Source: Oleispirillum naphthae (lineage in GTDB: Bacteria; Pseudomonadota; Alphaproteobacteria; Rhodospirillales; Rhodospirillaceae). From it: DNA of 64,000 bases. The DNA lies in NCBI GenBank assembly GCA_027864655.1, contig JAQAZG010000002.1, positions 186,001 to 250,000 of the forward strand. The letters run 5' to 3'. Shown here one piece after another: positions 31,116 through 39,599 of the stretch (the first letter of the stretch is position 1; each line of letters opens with the position of its first letter). The notes beneath the pieces were generated by a model. The model searched no databases. It saw only the letters and a list, made by a program, of their open reading frames with translations, and was not told the DNA's origin. The position numbers were made by a program, and so were the translations under genes.

Positions 31116-31809
31116 GGACCTCACCGTCGCCTATGGCGAGATCGTCGCGCTGCACGGTCTCTCCCTGACCGTCGGTACGGGCGAGACGGTCGCCCTGATC
31201 GGCGCCAACGGGGCGGGTAAAACCACCCTGCTCAACGCGATCTCCGGGTTGCAGCCGGTGCTCTCGGGCGACATCCGCTTCGAGGACGAGTCCCTCGCCG
31301 GTGTGGCAGCGGCCCACCGCGTGCGCAAGGGCATTGCCCAGGCACCGGAGGGACGCCGCATCTTTCCCGGTCTCACCGTGGAGGAGAACCTTGCCGTCGC
31401 CACCGCACCGTGGCGGCGCTGGGGGGAAAAGATCGCCCTCGACCTGGAGCGCGTCTACGACCTCTTCCCCCGCCTCAAGGAGCGCCGCATCCAGCTCGGT
31501 TGGTCGCTCTCCGGCGGCGAGCAGCAGATGCTGGCGATCGGCAGGGCGCTGATGGCGCGGCCGAAGCTGCTGCTGCTCGACGAACCGTCGCTCGGCCTGG
31601 CGCCACGGCTGGCGGAAGACGTCTACGAGCAGGTCCGCCGCATCGGCGAGTCCGGCCTGACCATCCTTGTCGTCGAACAGAACACCGTGCTGGCGCTGGC
31701 CGTCGCGGACCGCGGCTACGTGCTGGAGAACGGCCGCGTCATCCTCGACGGCCCTGCCGCGGAACTGAAACGCAATGCCCTCGTACGCGAGGCCTACCTC
31801 GGCCGCTAG
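31102..31809 (+). CDS. livF: ABC transporter ATP-binding protein, LivF type
   Basis: Second ATPase of the importer, 235 aa. Walker A is GANGAGKTT, KGIAQAPEGRRIFPGLTVEENL is a LivF hallmark, the signature is LSGGEQQMLAIGRALMARPK, Walker B is LLLLDEPSLGL, and the switch region is VVEQN. It overlaps livG by 14 bases, so translation is coupled. The PLP enzyme gene starts 40 bp downstream behind its own CAGGAGA site. Confidence 0.95.
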   Translation: MLTCKDLTVAYGEIVALHGLSLTVGTGETVALIGANGAGKTTLLNAISGLQPVLSGDIRFEDESLAGVAAAHRVRKGIAQAPEGRRIFPGLTVEENLAVATAPWRRWGEKIALDLERVYDLFPRLKERRIQLGWSLSGGEQQMLAIGRALMARPKLLLLDEPSLGLAPRLAEDVYEQVRRIGESGLTILVVEQNTVLALAVADRGYVLENGRVILDGPAAELKRNALVREAYLGR

Positions 31810-31849
31810 AGCGGCCCCGGCGGACGCATCCGGTCACAGGAGAACGACC

Positions 31850-33169
31850 ATGAGCTACCCCGACCCCAACTCCCGCTCCCAGGCGCTCTACGCCCGCGCA
31901 CGGCGGAGCCTGCCCGGCGGGAACACCCGCACCACGGTGTTCATGAAGCCCTATCCGATCTACGCTGCGCGCGGCGAGGGCTGCCGTATCGTCGATGTCG
32001 ACGGGGTGTCGCGCATCGACTGCATCAACAATTTCACCTCGCTGATCCACGGCCACGCCCACCCCGCCCTGGTCGAGGCGGCATGCCGCCAGGCGGCGCT
32101 CGGCACCTGCTTCGGCATGCCGACGGAATCGGAGATCGACCTCGCCGAACTGATCGTCGGGCGCGTCGCCGCGGTAGACCAGGTGCGCTTCACCAATTCC
32201 GGCACCGAGGCGGTGATGATGGCGCTCAAGGCCGCCCGTGCCTACACCGACCGCCCTCGCATCGCGAAGTGCGAAGGCGCCTACCACGGCTCCTACGACT
32301 ATGCGGAGGTCAGCCTCGACCCGACCCCCGAGGTGTGGGGCGCTAACGTCCCGGTCTCGGTGGCCTATGCGCAGGGCACGCCCCAGGGAGTGCTCGACGA
32401 CGTTCTCACTCTGCCGTTCAACGATCCCGACGCCGCGGCCGGTCTGCTGCGCGAGCACGGCAGCGGGCTGGCGTGCGTGCTGGTCGACCCGATGCCCAAC
32501 CGCGCCGGTCTGGTCCCCGCGGATCCGGCCTATCTGCAGATGCTGCGCGAGGTGACGCGGGAGATCGGCGCGCTCCTTGTCTTCGACGAGGTGATCTCCT
32601 TCCGCCTCGGCTACCACGGCGCGCAGGGCCTGTGGAACATCGCGCCGGACCTCACCACCTTCGGCAAGATCATCGGCGGCGGCTTCCCGGTCGGGGCGGT
32701 CGGCGGCGGCGCGGAATTCATGCAGGTGTTCGATCCGAGCGCGGGCAAGCCCGCACTGCCGCACGGCGGTACCTTCTCCGCCAATCCGGTGACGATGCGT
32801 GCCGGGTGCGCGGCGATGGAGCTGCTCGACGAAGCGGCGTTCGCGCGTCTAGACGCCATCGGCGAGGCGGTGCGCACGGGCATCGACGCGGCGTTCCGGC
32901 GGCACGGCGTGCCCGGCCGCACCACAGGCCTCGGCTCCCTGCTCAAAGTGCACTTCGCCGACCAGCCGGTGCGCGACTACCGCTCCGCCTATGGCGGCGC
33001 CGAGGAGGCGCGCCGTCTCGCGCTGTTTCACCGCGGCCTGCTCGACCGTGGGGTAGTCGCCGCGGGCTACGGGCTGATGGCATTCTCGACACCGATGACC
33101 GATGCCGACGTCGCGGCGGTGATCGCCGCTGCCGATGGCGCCCTCTCCGAGGTGGCGAAAACAGTATAA
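31850..33169 (+). CDS. Class III PLP-dependent aminotransferase (glutamate-1-semialdehyde aminomutase-like)
   Basis: Fold-type I PLP enzyme, 439 aa. PLP lysine is about K273 in TTFGKIIGGGFPVGAVGG. FTNSGTEAVMMALKAARAYTDRPRIAKCEGAYHGSYD and LLVFDEVISFRLGYHG place it near the HemL-like subgroup of class III. That subgroup holds aminomutases, omega-transaminases and some racemases. Its place between an importer and HyuB/HyuA argues against haem synthesis and for catabolism of an amino compound released by the hydrolase. The choice between transaminase and aminomutase stays open. Start ATG at 31850 behind AGGAGA. Confidence 0.88.
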   Translation: MSYPDPNSRSQALYARARRSLPGGNTRTTVFMKPYPIYAARGEGCRIVDVDGVSRIDCINNFTSLIHGHAHPALVEAACRQAALGTCFGMPTESEIDLAELIVGRVAAVDQVRFTNSGTEAVMMALKAARAYTDRPRIAKCEGAYHGSYDYAEVSLDPTPEVWGANVPVSVAYAQGTPQGVLDDVLTLPFNDPDAAAGLLREHGSGLACVLVDPMPNRAGLVPADPAYLQMLREVTREIGALLVFDEVISFRLGYHGAQGLWNIAPDLTTFGKIIGGGFPVGAVGGGAEFMQVFDPSAGKPALPHGGTFSANPVTMRAGCAAMELLDEAAFARLDAIGEAVRTGIDAAFRRHGVPGRTTGLGSLLKVHFADQPVRDYRSAYGGAEEARRLALFHRGLLDRGVVAAGYGLMAFSTPMTDADVAAVIAAADGALSEVAKTV

Positions 33170-33255
33170 CTATATGTTATTACGCCATTTTTTAATGTGC
33201 CGCAGGAGCGGCGCAGCGGGGAGTGGCGGCCCGATTCACAGTCAGGAGACCTGAA

Positions 33256-34920
33256 ATGCCGCATGAGATCGACCCCATCACGCGTTCCGTCGTACAGCAC
33301 CGGCTGTCGTCGATCGTGACGGAGGTGGGCGAGGCGATGCTGCGCACGTCGTATTCGCAGATCCTCAATTCCAGCCGCGATTTCTCGATCGCCATCTGCG
33401 ACACCCAATGCCGCCTGATCGCACAGGCGGACCACATTCCGGTGCATGTGGGCGCGATGCCGTGGGCGGCGCGGGCCATCGAGGAGCGCTTCGACGACAT
33501 CGTTCCCGGCGATGTGATGCTGCTTAACGATCCCTACCACGGCGGCAGCCATCTGCCCGATCTCACGGTGTTCGTGCCGGTGTTCGACGGGGAGGTGCGA
33601 CTGTTTTGGATCATCGTGCGCGCGCATCAGAGCGACATCGGCGGCACCGCCCACGGCGGCTACAATCCGGACGCCACCGAGATCTGGCAGGAGGGCCTGC
33701 GGGTGCCGCCGATCCGCCTCTACGAGGCGGGACGTCTGCGTGAAGATCTGCTCGACATGCTGGCGCTCAACGTTCGCAACGCCCGCGATTTCCGTGGCGA
33801 TCTCGCGGCGATGGTCGGTGCCGCCAACCTTGGCCGCCGCCGCATGGAGAAGCTGTTTTCCGAGTTCGGCAGCCCGGTGGTGGCGGGCGCTGTGGATTCG
33901 ATCCTCGACGCCACCGAGCGGCAGACCCGCGACGTGGTGGCCACCTGGGCGGACGGGGTCTATTACGGCGAGGCCTTCCTCGACGACGACGGGCGCGGAC
34001 GCAGCGACATCCGTATCGCCGCAACGGTGACCAAGCGCGGCAGCGACGTGGAGGTGGACCTCAGCGGCTCCGATCCGCAGACCGACAGCTTCGTCAACTC
34101 CTCCTATGCCAACACCCAGGCGGCGGTGGTGATGGCCTTCGCCTACCTGATCGACCCCGAAATTCCGAAGAACGCAGGTGCCCTGCGGCCGCTCAAGGTG
34201 GTGCTGAAGCCGGGCAGCATCGTTTGGGCCGATCCCGGACGTCCGGTGACCCTGTGTACCAGCCACCCCTCCAATGAGATCGTGGAGGCGGTGGTGAAGG
34301 CCATGGCCGGCGCCTGCCCGCGCCGTGCCATGGCCGGATGGGGCCGGCGCTTCCGCATGGCGATTCAAGGCGAGGATCCGCGCACCGGGCGCAGCTTCAT
34401 CTGGCACATGTTCCAGGCGCGGCCCGGCGGCGGCGGCTCTTCGGGCGGCGACGGCTGGTCGTCCATTGGCGAGTGGCATTCGGTGGGTGGCATCAAGTTC
34501 GGCAGCATCGAGGTCACCGAAGCGCGCTTCCCGCTGCATTTCCGTACCCACGAGTTCCTCCCCGGCTCGGGTGGCGACGGGGAGTTCCGCGGCGGTCTCG
34601 GCGGCAGCCTCGACCTCGTCTTTGAGATCGACAAGCCCGCCTTCGCCAATACCGCGGGCGAGGGCGTGCGCCATGGCGCCTGCGGCATGCTGGGCGGTGC
34701 CGACGGTGCACCTCACGACTACCGCCTAGTCTCCCCCGACGGCGAGGTGCGCCGCCTGAAGACCAAGGAGACGGGCATCGAAATCCGCCCCGGCGACGTG
34801 CTGGAGGTGCGCTCCGGCGGCGGCGGCGGCTGGGGCCCGCCGTCGCGGCGCACCGCAGTGGCGCGGCGGCGCGATCGCGAACTCGGACTGGTGGACCCCA
34901 CGACCGGCGGGGAGGTGTGA
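33256..34920 (+). CDS. hyuB: Hydantoinase B/oxoprolinase family protein
   Basis: B subunit (554 aa) of an ATP-dependent cyclic-amide hydrolase of the HyuA/HyuB-oxoprolinase-caprolactamase superfamily. Family marks: DPITRSVVQHRLSSIVTEVGEAMLRTSYSQILNSSRDFSIAICD, VHVGAMP, DVMLLNDPYHGGSHLPDLTVFVPVF, HQSDIGG, and the Gly-rich C-terminal end GDVLEVRSGGGGGWGPP. Preceded by AGGAGA, 86 bp after the aminotransferase gene, and followed two bases later by hyuA. Known members open hydantoins, 5-oxoproline or caprolactam with ATP. Confidence 0.92.
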   Translation: MPHEIDPITRSVVQHRLSSIVTEVGEAMLRTSYSQILNSSRDFSIAICDTQCRLIAQADHIPVHVGAMPWAARAIEERFDDIVPGDVMLLNDPYHGGSHLPDLTVFVPVFDGEVRLFWIIVRAHQSDIGGTAHGGYNPDATEIWQEGLRVPPIRLYEAGRLREDLLDMLALNVRNARDFRGDLAAMVGAANLGRRRMEKLFSEFGSPVVAGAVDSILDATERQTRDVVATWADGVYYGEAFLDDDGRGRSDIRIAATVTKRGSDVEVDLSGSDPQTDSFVNSSYANTQAAVVMAFAYLIDPEIPKNAGALRPLKVVLKPGSIVWADPGRPVTLCTSHPSNEIVEAVVKAMAGACPRRAMAGWGRRFRMAIQGEDPRTGRSFIWHMFQARPGGGGSSGGDGWSSIGEWHSVGGIKFGSIEVTEARFPLHFRTHEFLPGSGGDGEFRGGLGGSLDLVFEIDKPAFANTAGEGVRHGACGMLGGADGAPHDYRLVSPDGEVRRLKTKETGIEIRPGDVLEVRSGGGGGWGPPSRRTAVARRRDRELGLVDPTTGGEV

Positions 34921-34922
34921 TC

Positions 34923-36977
34923 ATGTTGACCATAGGCATCGACGTCGGGGGCACCTTCACGGACCTCGTCGCCATCGACGAAGCCGGGCGTACCGTCTTC
35001 GTCAAGTCGCCCTCCACCCCGGCGGACCAGTCGGTCGGCGTGATGACCGGCCTGGAAGAACTGGCGGCACGCCTGGAGATGAGCCGTGCCGACATGCTGG
35101 CGGCGACCGGCCGCCTGGTGCACGGCACCACCGTTGCCACCAATGCCCTTCTGGAGCGCAAGGGTGCGGTGGTGGCGCTGCTCACCACCGAGGGCCACCG
35201 CGACGTTCTGGAGATGCGCGAAGGCCTGAAGGGCGACCGCTACGACCTGCGCACCCCGCCGCCCGACCCCCTGGTGCCGCGCAATCTGCGCTTCGGCGTG
35301 CGCGAACGCCTGCGCGCCGACGGCACGGTCGAAACACCGCTCGACCCCGCTTCCCTCGACCGGGCGGTGGCGGGCGTCCGTGCCGCCGGTGTCACCGCGG
35401 TGGCGGTGTGCTATCTGCACTCCTACCGCAATCCGGCGCACGAGATCGCCACGGTGGAGCGCCTGCAGAAAGAGTTCCCCGATCTCTACGTCACGCGCTC
35501 CAGCGACGTCTGGCCGCAGATCAAGGAATACGAGCGGGTCTCCACCACCGTGGTCAACGCCTACGTCGGGCCGGTGGTGCGCCGCTATTTCGGCAATCTC
35601 GAGCGGCGCCTCGCCGAGGCGGGATTCGGCGGTTCGCTGTTCATCATTCTGTCGCACGGCGGCATGGCGCCGGTGGAAGAGGCGGCCCGCCTCGCCGCGG
35701 GCACCGTGCTCTCCGGCCCCGCGGGCGGAATTTCCGGCTGCTGCCGTTGCGCCGAGTGGCTGGGCGTCTCCGACCTAGTGGCGTTCGACATGGGCGGCAC
35801 CAGCACCGACATCTCCCTGGTTGCCGACGGCCAGGCGACGCTCTCCGCCGACGGTGGCCTCGCCGGGCAGCGCATCGCCCTGCGCAGCCTCGACATCGCC
35901 AGTATCGCCGCAGGCGGCGGCTCCATCGCCCATGTCGATGCCGGCGGGATTTTGCACGTCGGGCCGGAAAGCGCCGGGTCGGTGCCCGGACCCGCCTGCT
36001 ACGGCAACGGTGGCGAGGCGGCGGCGGTGACCGATGCCAACGTCGTCCTCGGCTATCTCGACGCCGATGCCTTCCTCGGCGGCAAAAGCCGCCTCGACCG
36101 CGTCGCCGCCGACGCGGCGGTGGATCGCGTCGCCGCCGGGCTGGCGCTGCCGCGCGCCGAAACCGCGGCGGGCATCCACCGCCTGGTGAGCCTCAAGATG
36201 GCCGACGGCATCCGTCTGATGACCCTGCGCCGCGGCATCGATCCGCGCCGCTTCGCCATGCTGAGCTTCGGCGGCGCTGCCGGGCTGCACGCCGTGGAGG
36301 TGGCGCGCGAGCTGGAGGTCCGGCGCATCGTCGTGCCGGTCACCGCCTCCGTCCTCTCCGCCTGGGGAATGCTGTCGAGCAACCTGCGTTACGAGGTCGG
36401 CCGCACCTCCATCGGCATCGACGGCCCGGCGGGAGAGGAGAATATCCGTACCGTCTTCAACGACCTGGAGGCCCAGGCGCGGACCCGCCTTTCCGCTTGG
36501 TTCGACGGCTCGGTGGAGATGGAGCGTTCCGCCGAAATGCGCTACGGCGAGCAGATCTTCGAAATCGACGTGCCGCTGGACGATATCGACTGGGAAGCGC
36601 CGGGCCTCATCGCCCGCATCGAGGAGCAGTTCCACCGTCGTCATGAAGACCTCTACACCTATGCCCTGCACGACCAGGAAGTGGTGTTCGTCAACGCCCG
36701 CGTCGCCGCGGTGGGCCGCGTGCCGAAGCTGTGCCACGAACGCCTGAGCGGCCGGGCGGAAGCCGCACCGCTGCCCCGAACCCACCGCCGTGCCTGGTTC
36801 GGCGGCTGGTGGGAGGTGCCGGTCTACGATCTCCCTGCCCTGCGCTTTGGGCAGGAGATCGCGGGTCCGGCGATCATCGAGGCGGAAACCACCACGGTGG
36901 TAATCGGCGAGAAGGACAGGATGACGGTCAACGACCTCGGCTGGCTCGACATCTCTGTGGGCGGCACTTCGGCCTGA
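34923..36977 (+). CDS. hyuA: Hydantoinase A/oxoprolinase family protein
   Basis: A subunit (684 aa), the ATP-binding partner of HyuB. It has an actin-like phosphate loop GIDVGGTFTDLV at the N-terminus and GRLVHGTTVATNALLERKGA. The second nucleotide-binding motif is FDMGGTSTDISLV, followed by AAGGGSIAHVDAGG and SFGGAAGLHAVEVARELEV. The ATG at 34923 follows GGAGGTG, which overlaps the hyuB end. With HyuB it should hydrolyse a cyclic amide at the cost of ATP. It is the last gene of the first module; a hairpin follows at 36990. Confidence 0.93.
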   Translation: MLTIGIDVGGTFTDLVAIDEAGRTVFVKSPSTPADQSVGVMTGLEELAARLEMSRADMLAATGRLVHGTTVATNALLERKGAVVALLTTEGHRDVLEMREGLKGDRYDLRTPPPDPLVPRNLRFGVRERLRADGTVETPLDPASLDRAVAGVRAAGVTAVAVCYLHSYRNPAHEIATVERLQKEFPDLYVTRSSDVWPQIKEYERVSTTVVNAYVGPVVRRYFGNLERRLAEAGFGGSLFIILSHGGMAPVEEAARLAAGTVLSGPAGGISGCCRCAEWLGVSDLVAFDMGGTSTDISLVADGQATLSADGGLAGQRIALRSLDIASIAAGGGSIAHVDAGGILHVGPESAGSVPGPACYGNGGEAAAVTDANVVLGYLDADAFLGGKSRLDRVAADAAVDRVAAGLALPRAETAAGIHRLVSLKMADGIRLMTLRRGIDPRRFAMLSFGGAAGLHAVEVARELEVRRIVVPVTASVLSAWGMLSSNLRYEVGRTSIGIDGPAGEENIRTVFNDLEAQARTRLSAWFDGSVEMERSAEMRYGEQIFEIDVPLDDIDWEAPGLIARIEEQFHRRHEDLYTYALHDQEVVFVNARVAAVGRVPKLCHERLSGRAEAAPLPRTHRRAWFGGWWEVPVYDLPALRFGQEIAGPAIIEAETTTVVIGEKDRMTVNDLGWLDISVGGTSA

Positions 36978-36989
36978 TTGCCCAGCATC

Positions 36990-37020
36990 AGGGCCCGGCC
37001 TCTGTGGGAGGCCGGGCCCT
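36990..37020 (+). terminator. Strong hairpin after hyuA
   Basis: AGGGCCCGGCCTC (36990-37002) pairs with GAGGCCGGGCCCT (37008-37020) over a five-base loop. There is no T run, so it is either a weak factor-independent terminator or a 3' stabilising hairpin. The following 37021-37314 holds no gene that I can support, only the leader of the next regulator. Confidence 0.6.
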
Positions 37021-37269
37021 GTGGCAATTCTCTGGAGATGGTTCAAGTTGGTGCGTCTTTTGGGAAAGGGCGCTCCGAGCATCTTGTCGAACATACTTGA
37101 TGCCCCATAGTTGACGGGCGCTTTTCGGCCCTTTTTGCTCCCTCCGCCATGCGCCCATTACCGTCGTCCTTGGCCAAGCTGTGGCGTCTCACAACGGACA
37201 TTGTCTTTACGCAAAGCGATGGGGATGCCGATAATCGGCCCTGGCGTCGAAACATGATTGCTGCTCCCA

Positions 37270-37292
37270 CTTTCCGAGATATTTTATGTCGG
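37270..37292. promoter_or_regulatory. Inverted repeat upstream of the second iclR gene
   Basis: TTCCGA (37270-37275) and TCGGAA (37287-37292) flank 11 A+T-rich bases, just before the second IclR-family gene. The half-site TTCCG is shared with the palindrome at 27216-27232. A possible autoregulatory site; inference only. Confidence 0.4.
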
Positions 37293-37314
37293 AATCCGAA
37301 AATGGAGTGTCATC

Positions 37315-38124
37315 GTGGATGATTCTGCGCCTCAAGCGGCCAATCGCGAAACCCCTCTCGATCGTGCGTTCGCCGTGCTTGAATTCGTGGCAAGTCAGCT
37401 GAAGGCCGTTTCCTCTGCAGAAATCGCCAAGGGGCTCGAATTGCCTCTTCCGACGGCGCACAGGCTGATCGGCAATCTCGAGGTACGCGGTTTTCTGCAA
37501 CGCGCACCCGGAACGAAGCGATTCGTTGTCGGCAATGGCCTCGTTACCTTGGCAGGCAAGACCATCGGCTCGGCGTTCCGAACCGCCCGCAGACATGCGG
37601 TGTTGCAGGCGGTTGCCGAAGAAATCGGCGAACAATGCGAAATCGGTATCGTGCGCGATAATGCGGTCGTCTACGTCGATAGCGTGCGCGTGGCGATGCC
37701 GCTGGGATTGCAGTTCGATCCGGGCAGCGGTGCGCCGCTCTATTGCACCTCTACCGGCAAGATCTACATGAGCCTGCTGCCGCTGCGGGCGCGCGAGAAG
37801 CTGGTGCATGCGTTGGTGAGGCACCAGCACACCGAACGCACCTTGACCGATGCGGATGCGTTGCTTGCGGTCCTTGCGGAGACCAAGTGTGCGGGCTGGG
37901 CAAAGACCAATGAGGAATTCGTGCGTGGGGTCGTCGGCTGCGCGGTGCCGATCATGGCGCCCGACGGCACGCTGATCGCCTGTCTCGGCGTCTCGGTGCC
38001 GGTGGCGCGTGTGAGCTTCGTGGAGCTCGATCGTTTCCGGGAGCCGCTGATGCGGGCGGCCCGACTCCTCTCGGAAACCATTCTTCAGCAGGACGACGAT
38101 TTCACGGCCTCGAAGCCGGTCTGA
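37315..38124 (+). CDS. IclR-family transcriptional regulator (second)
   Basis: Regulator of 269 aa. The N-terminal HTH is VSSAEIAKGLELPLPTAHRLIGNLEVRGFL (about residues 35-65). The effector domain contains GLQFDPGSGAPLYCTSTGKIYMSLL and GWAKTNEEFVRGVVGCAVPIMAPDG. It is only distantly similar to the first IclR regulator. The GTG at 37315 follows GGAG at good spacing. Unlike the first, it faces the same way as the genes it probably controls (class V PLP enzyme and polar amino acid importer). Confidence 0.9.
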   Translation: MDDSAPQAANRETPLDRAFAVLEFVASQLKAVSSAEIAKGLELPLPTAHRLIGNLEVRGFLQRAPGTKRFVVGNGLVTLAGKTIGSAFRTARRHAVLQAVAEEIGEQCEIGIVRDNAVVYVDSVRVAMPLGLQFDPGSGAPLYCTSTGKIYMSLLPLRAREKLVHALVRHQHTERTLTDADALLAVLAETKCAGWAKTNEEFVRGVVGCAVPIMAPDGTLIACLGVSVPVARVSFVELDRFREPLMRAARLLSETILQQDDDFTASKPV

Positions 38125-38390
38125 CCCCTCCCTGCCAGTTCCGTTCCTTATCCGGTGACTTTATCTGGCCGTGCCACGGCCGGAATGACGTATTTTTCTC
38201 AAAAATCGGAATAAATATACCTCATAAAACGGAATTATTGTGGACGTCGCCGAGGCCAGGCCTATCATTTAGGCAGATATGGTTTTGATGAATTGTTATG
38301 CACTTTTGAAGCGCCGGTGCGTTTCGAGAAACATGTCCGCCGAACGAAGTGCGCGCCACCGCGAACGTCGAGCCGGCGATGGAGAGGATG
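38125..38390 (+). promoter_or_regulatory. Control region with CGGAAT half-sites
   Basis: Noticeably A+T-rich gap before the class V PLP gene. CGGAAT occurs at 38181-38186, 38207-38212 and 38230-38235 (spacing 26 and 23 bases, about two helix turns), and TTCCGTTCC lies near 38139. The half-site resembles TCGGAA/CGGAAC in the other two candidate IclR sites here. No gene is seen in it; a promoter presumably lies here but was not pinned down. Confidence 0.4.
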
Positions 38391-39545
38391 ATGACGCAGT
38401 ACTTTGATGTGGGTGCCATACGGAAGCTGTTCCCCGCCGCTGAGAAGATCGTCTACCTCGATTCCGGCTTCCAGACTCCCATGTCCCAGCCGGTGAAGGC
38501 CGCACTCGAAAGCTTCGTCGCGGAGAGTTATGAGAGCGCCGGTCCGAAGTCACTCTGGATCGAACGGATGGAACGGGCGCGGGCCAAGGCCGCCGCGCTG
38601 TTCAATGCCGCCGCCACGGAGATCGCGTTCACCAAGAACACCTCCGAGAGCATGAACATCGCCGCCAACGCACTGCCGCTGAAGTCCGGCGACAACGTGT
38701 TGATGATCCACGGCGACCACCCGAACAACACCTACGCCTTCCTGAACCTGAAGCGGAAGGGGGTGGAAGTGCGATTCATCCCGATGGCCGAAGCGGTCAC
38801 TGCGGAGAGTTTCCTGCCTCACATCGATGCGCGAACTCGGGCAATTTCGATGTCCTGCGTGACTTTCCATGCCGGGCACCGTTTCGATATCGAGGGGATC
38901 GGGCGTCTCTGCCGGGAGAAGAATCTCTACTACGTTCTCGACGCGATGCAGGCGATCGGCGTCACTCCGATTGACGCGAAGAAGCTGGGGGCCGCATTCA
39001 TCGGCTGCGGCACCCACAAGGGGCTCCTGGTGCCGCAGGGGCTCGGGCTGTTGTATTGGAATTCGAAACTGACCGAACTCGAGCCCGCCTATCTGGCGGC
39101 GATCAGTCTCGCCGATCCGCCCGCCGACTTGGTCGCGCGCCCCAACGACATGGCGTTCGCTCCGACCGCCATCCGATTCGAGATTGGCAATTACAACCTT
39201 CCCGCGACACAAGCCCTCGGCGCGGCGCTCGACCTGATTGAGTCCGTCGGCGTCGGCAACATCGAGGCGCACTGCTTCGGCCTCGGGGACCGGCTGATCG
39301 CCGGACTGGACGAGCTCGGCATCGGTCTGGTCGGACCGCGCGCCCGTCACCTTCGCGCGCCGCACATCTACGTCGCGGCGATCGCCGCTGCCGAATGGGT
39401 TGCGTATTTCGAATCCCGGAACATCCGGGTTTCGCCGGAGCGGGACGGGGTCCGCATTTCTCTCGGGATGTTCAATACCGAGGCGGACATCGACGCCTTG
39501 CTCGCGGCGATCCGGGCGCACGGTCGGGCGGCACGCGCCTCCTGA
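38391..39545 (+). CDS. Class V PLP-dependent aminotransferase/lyase
   Basis: Fold-type I PLP enzyme, about 384 aa, of the cysteine desulfurase/isopenicillin N epimerase-like group. PLP lysine is about K210 in GCGTHKGLLVPQGLG; TKNTSESMNIAANALPLKSGDNVLMIHGDHPNN and SCVTFHAGHRFDIEGIGRLCREKNLYYVLDAMQAIG are family-typical. I see no active-site cysteine loop of NifS/IscS type, so iron-sulfur assembly is unlikely. Start is uncertain between 38379, 38388 and 38391. It precedes a polar amino acid importer, which suggests a role in breakdown or racemisation of the imported compound. Confidence 0.85.
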   Translation: MTQYFDVGAIRKLFPAAEKIVYLDSGFQTPMSQPVKAALESFVAESYESAGPKSLWIERMERARAKAAALFNAAATEIAFTKNTSESMNIAANALPLKSGDNVLMIHGDHPNNTYAFLNLKRKGVEVRFIPMAEAVTAESFLPHIDARTRAISMSCVTFHAGHRFDIEGIGRLCREKNLYYVLDAMQAIGVTPIDAKKLGAAFIGCGTHKGLLVPQGLGLLYWNSKLTELEPAYLAAISLADPPADLVARPNDMAFAPTAIRFEIGNYNLPATQALGAALDLIESVGVGNIEAHCFGLGDRLIAGLDELGIGLVGPRARHLRAPHIYVAAIAAAEWVAYFESRNIRVSPERDGVRISLGMFNTEADIDALLAAIRAHGRAARAS

Positions 39546-39599
39546 CCGGTGCCGATACGAAGGAATGAGGTTCATCCGCTACATACAGAGAGGGTTGTC

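Noticed and set aside
31850-33169. Glutamate-1-semialdehyde aminomutase for haem synthesis (hemL)
   Set aside because: Similarity is to the subgroup as a whole, and the gene lies inside a catabolic operon between an importer and hyuBA.
36990-37020. Certain factor-independent terminator after hyuA
   Set aside because: The stem is strong but no T run follows, so it is kept only as a probable 3' hairpin.
38391-39545. Cysteine desulfurase for iron-sulfur assembly
   Set aside because: No active-site cysteine loop seen and no isc or suf genes nearby; an importer follows instead.
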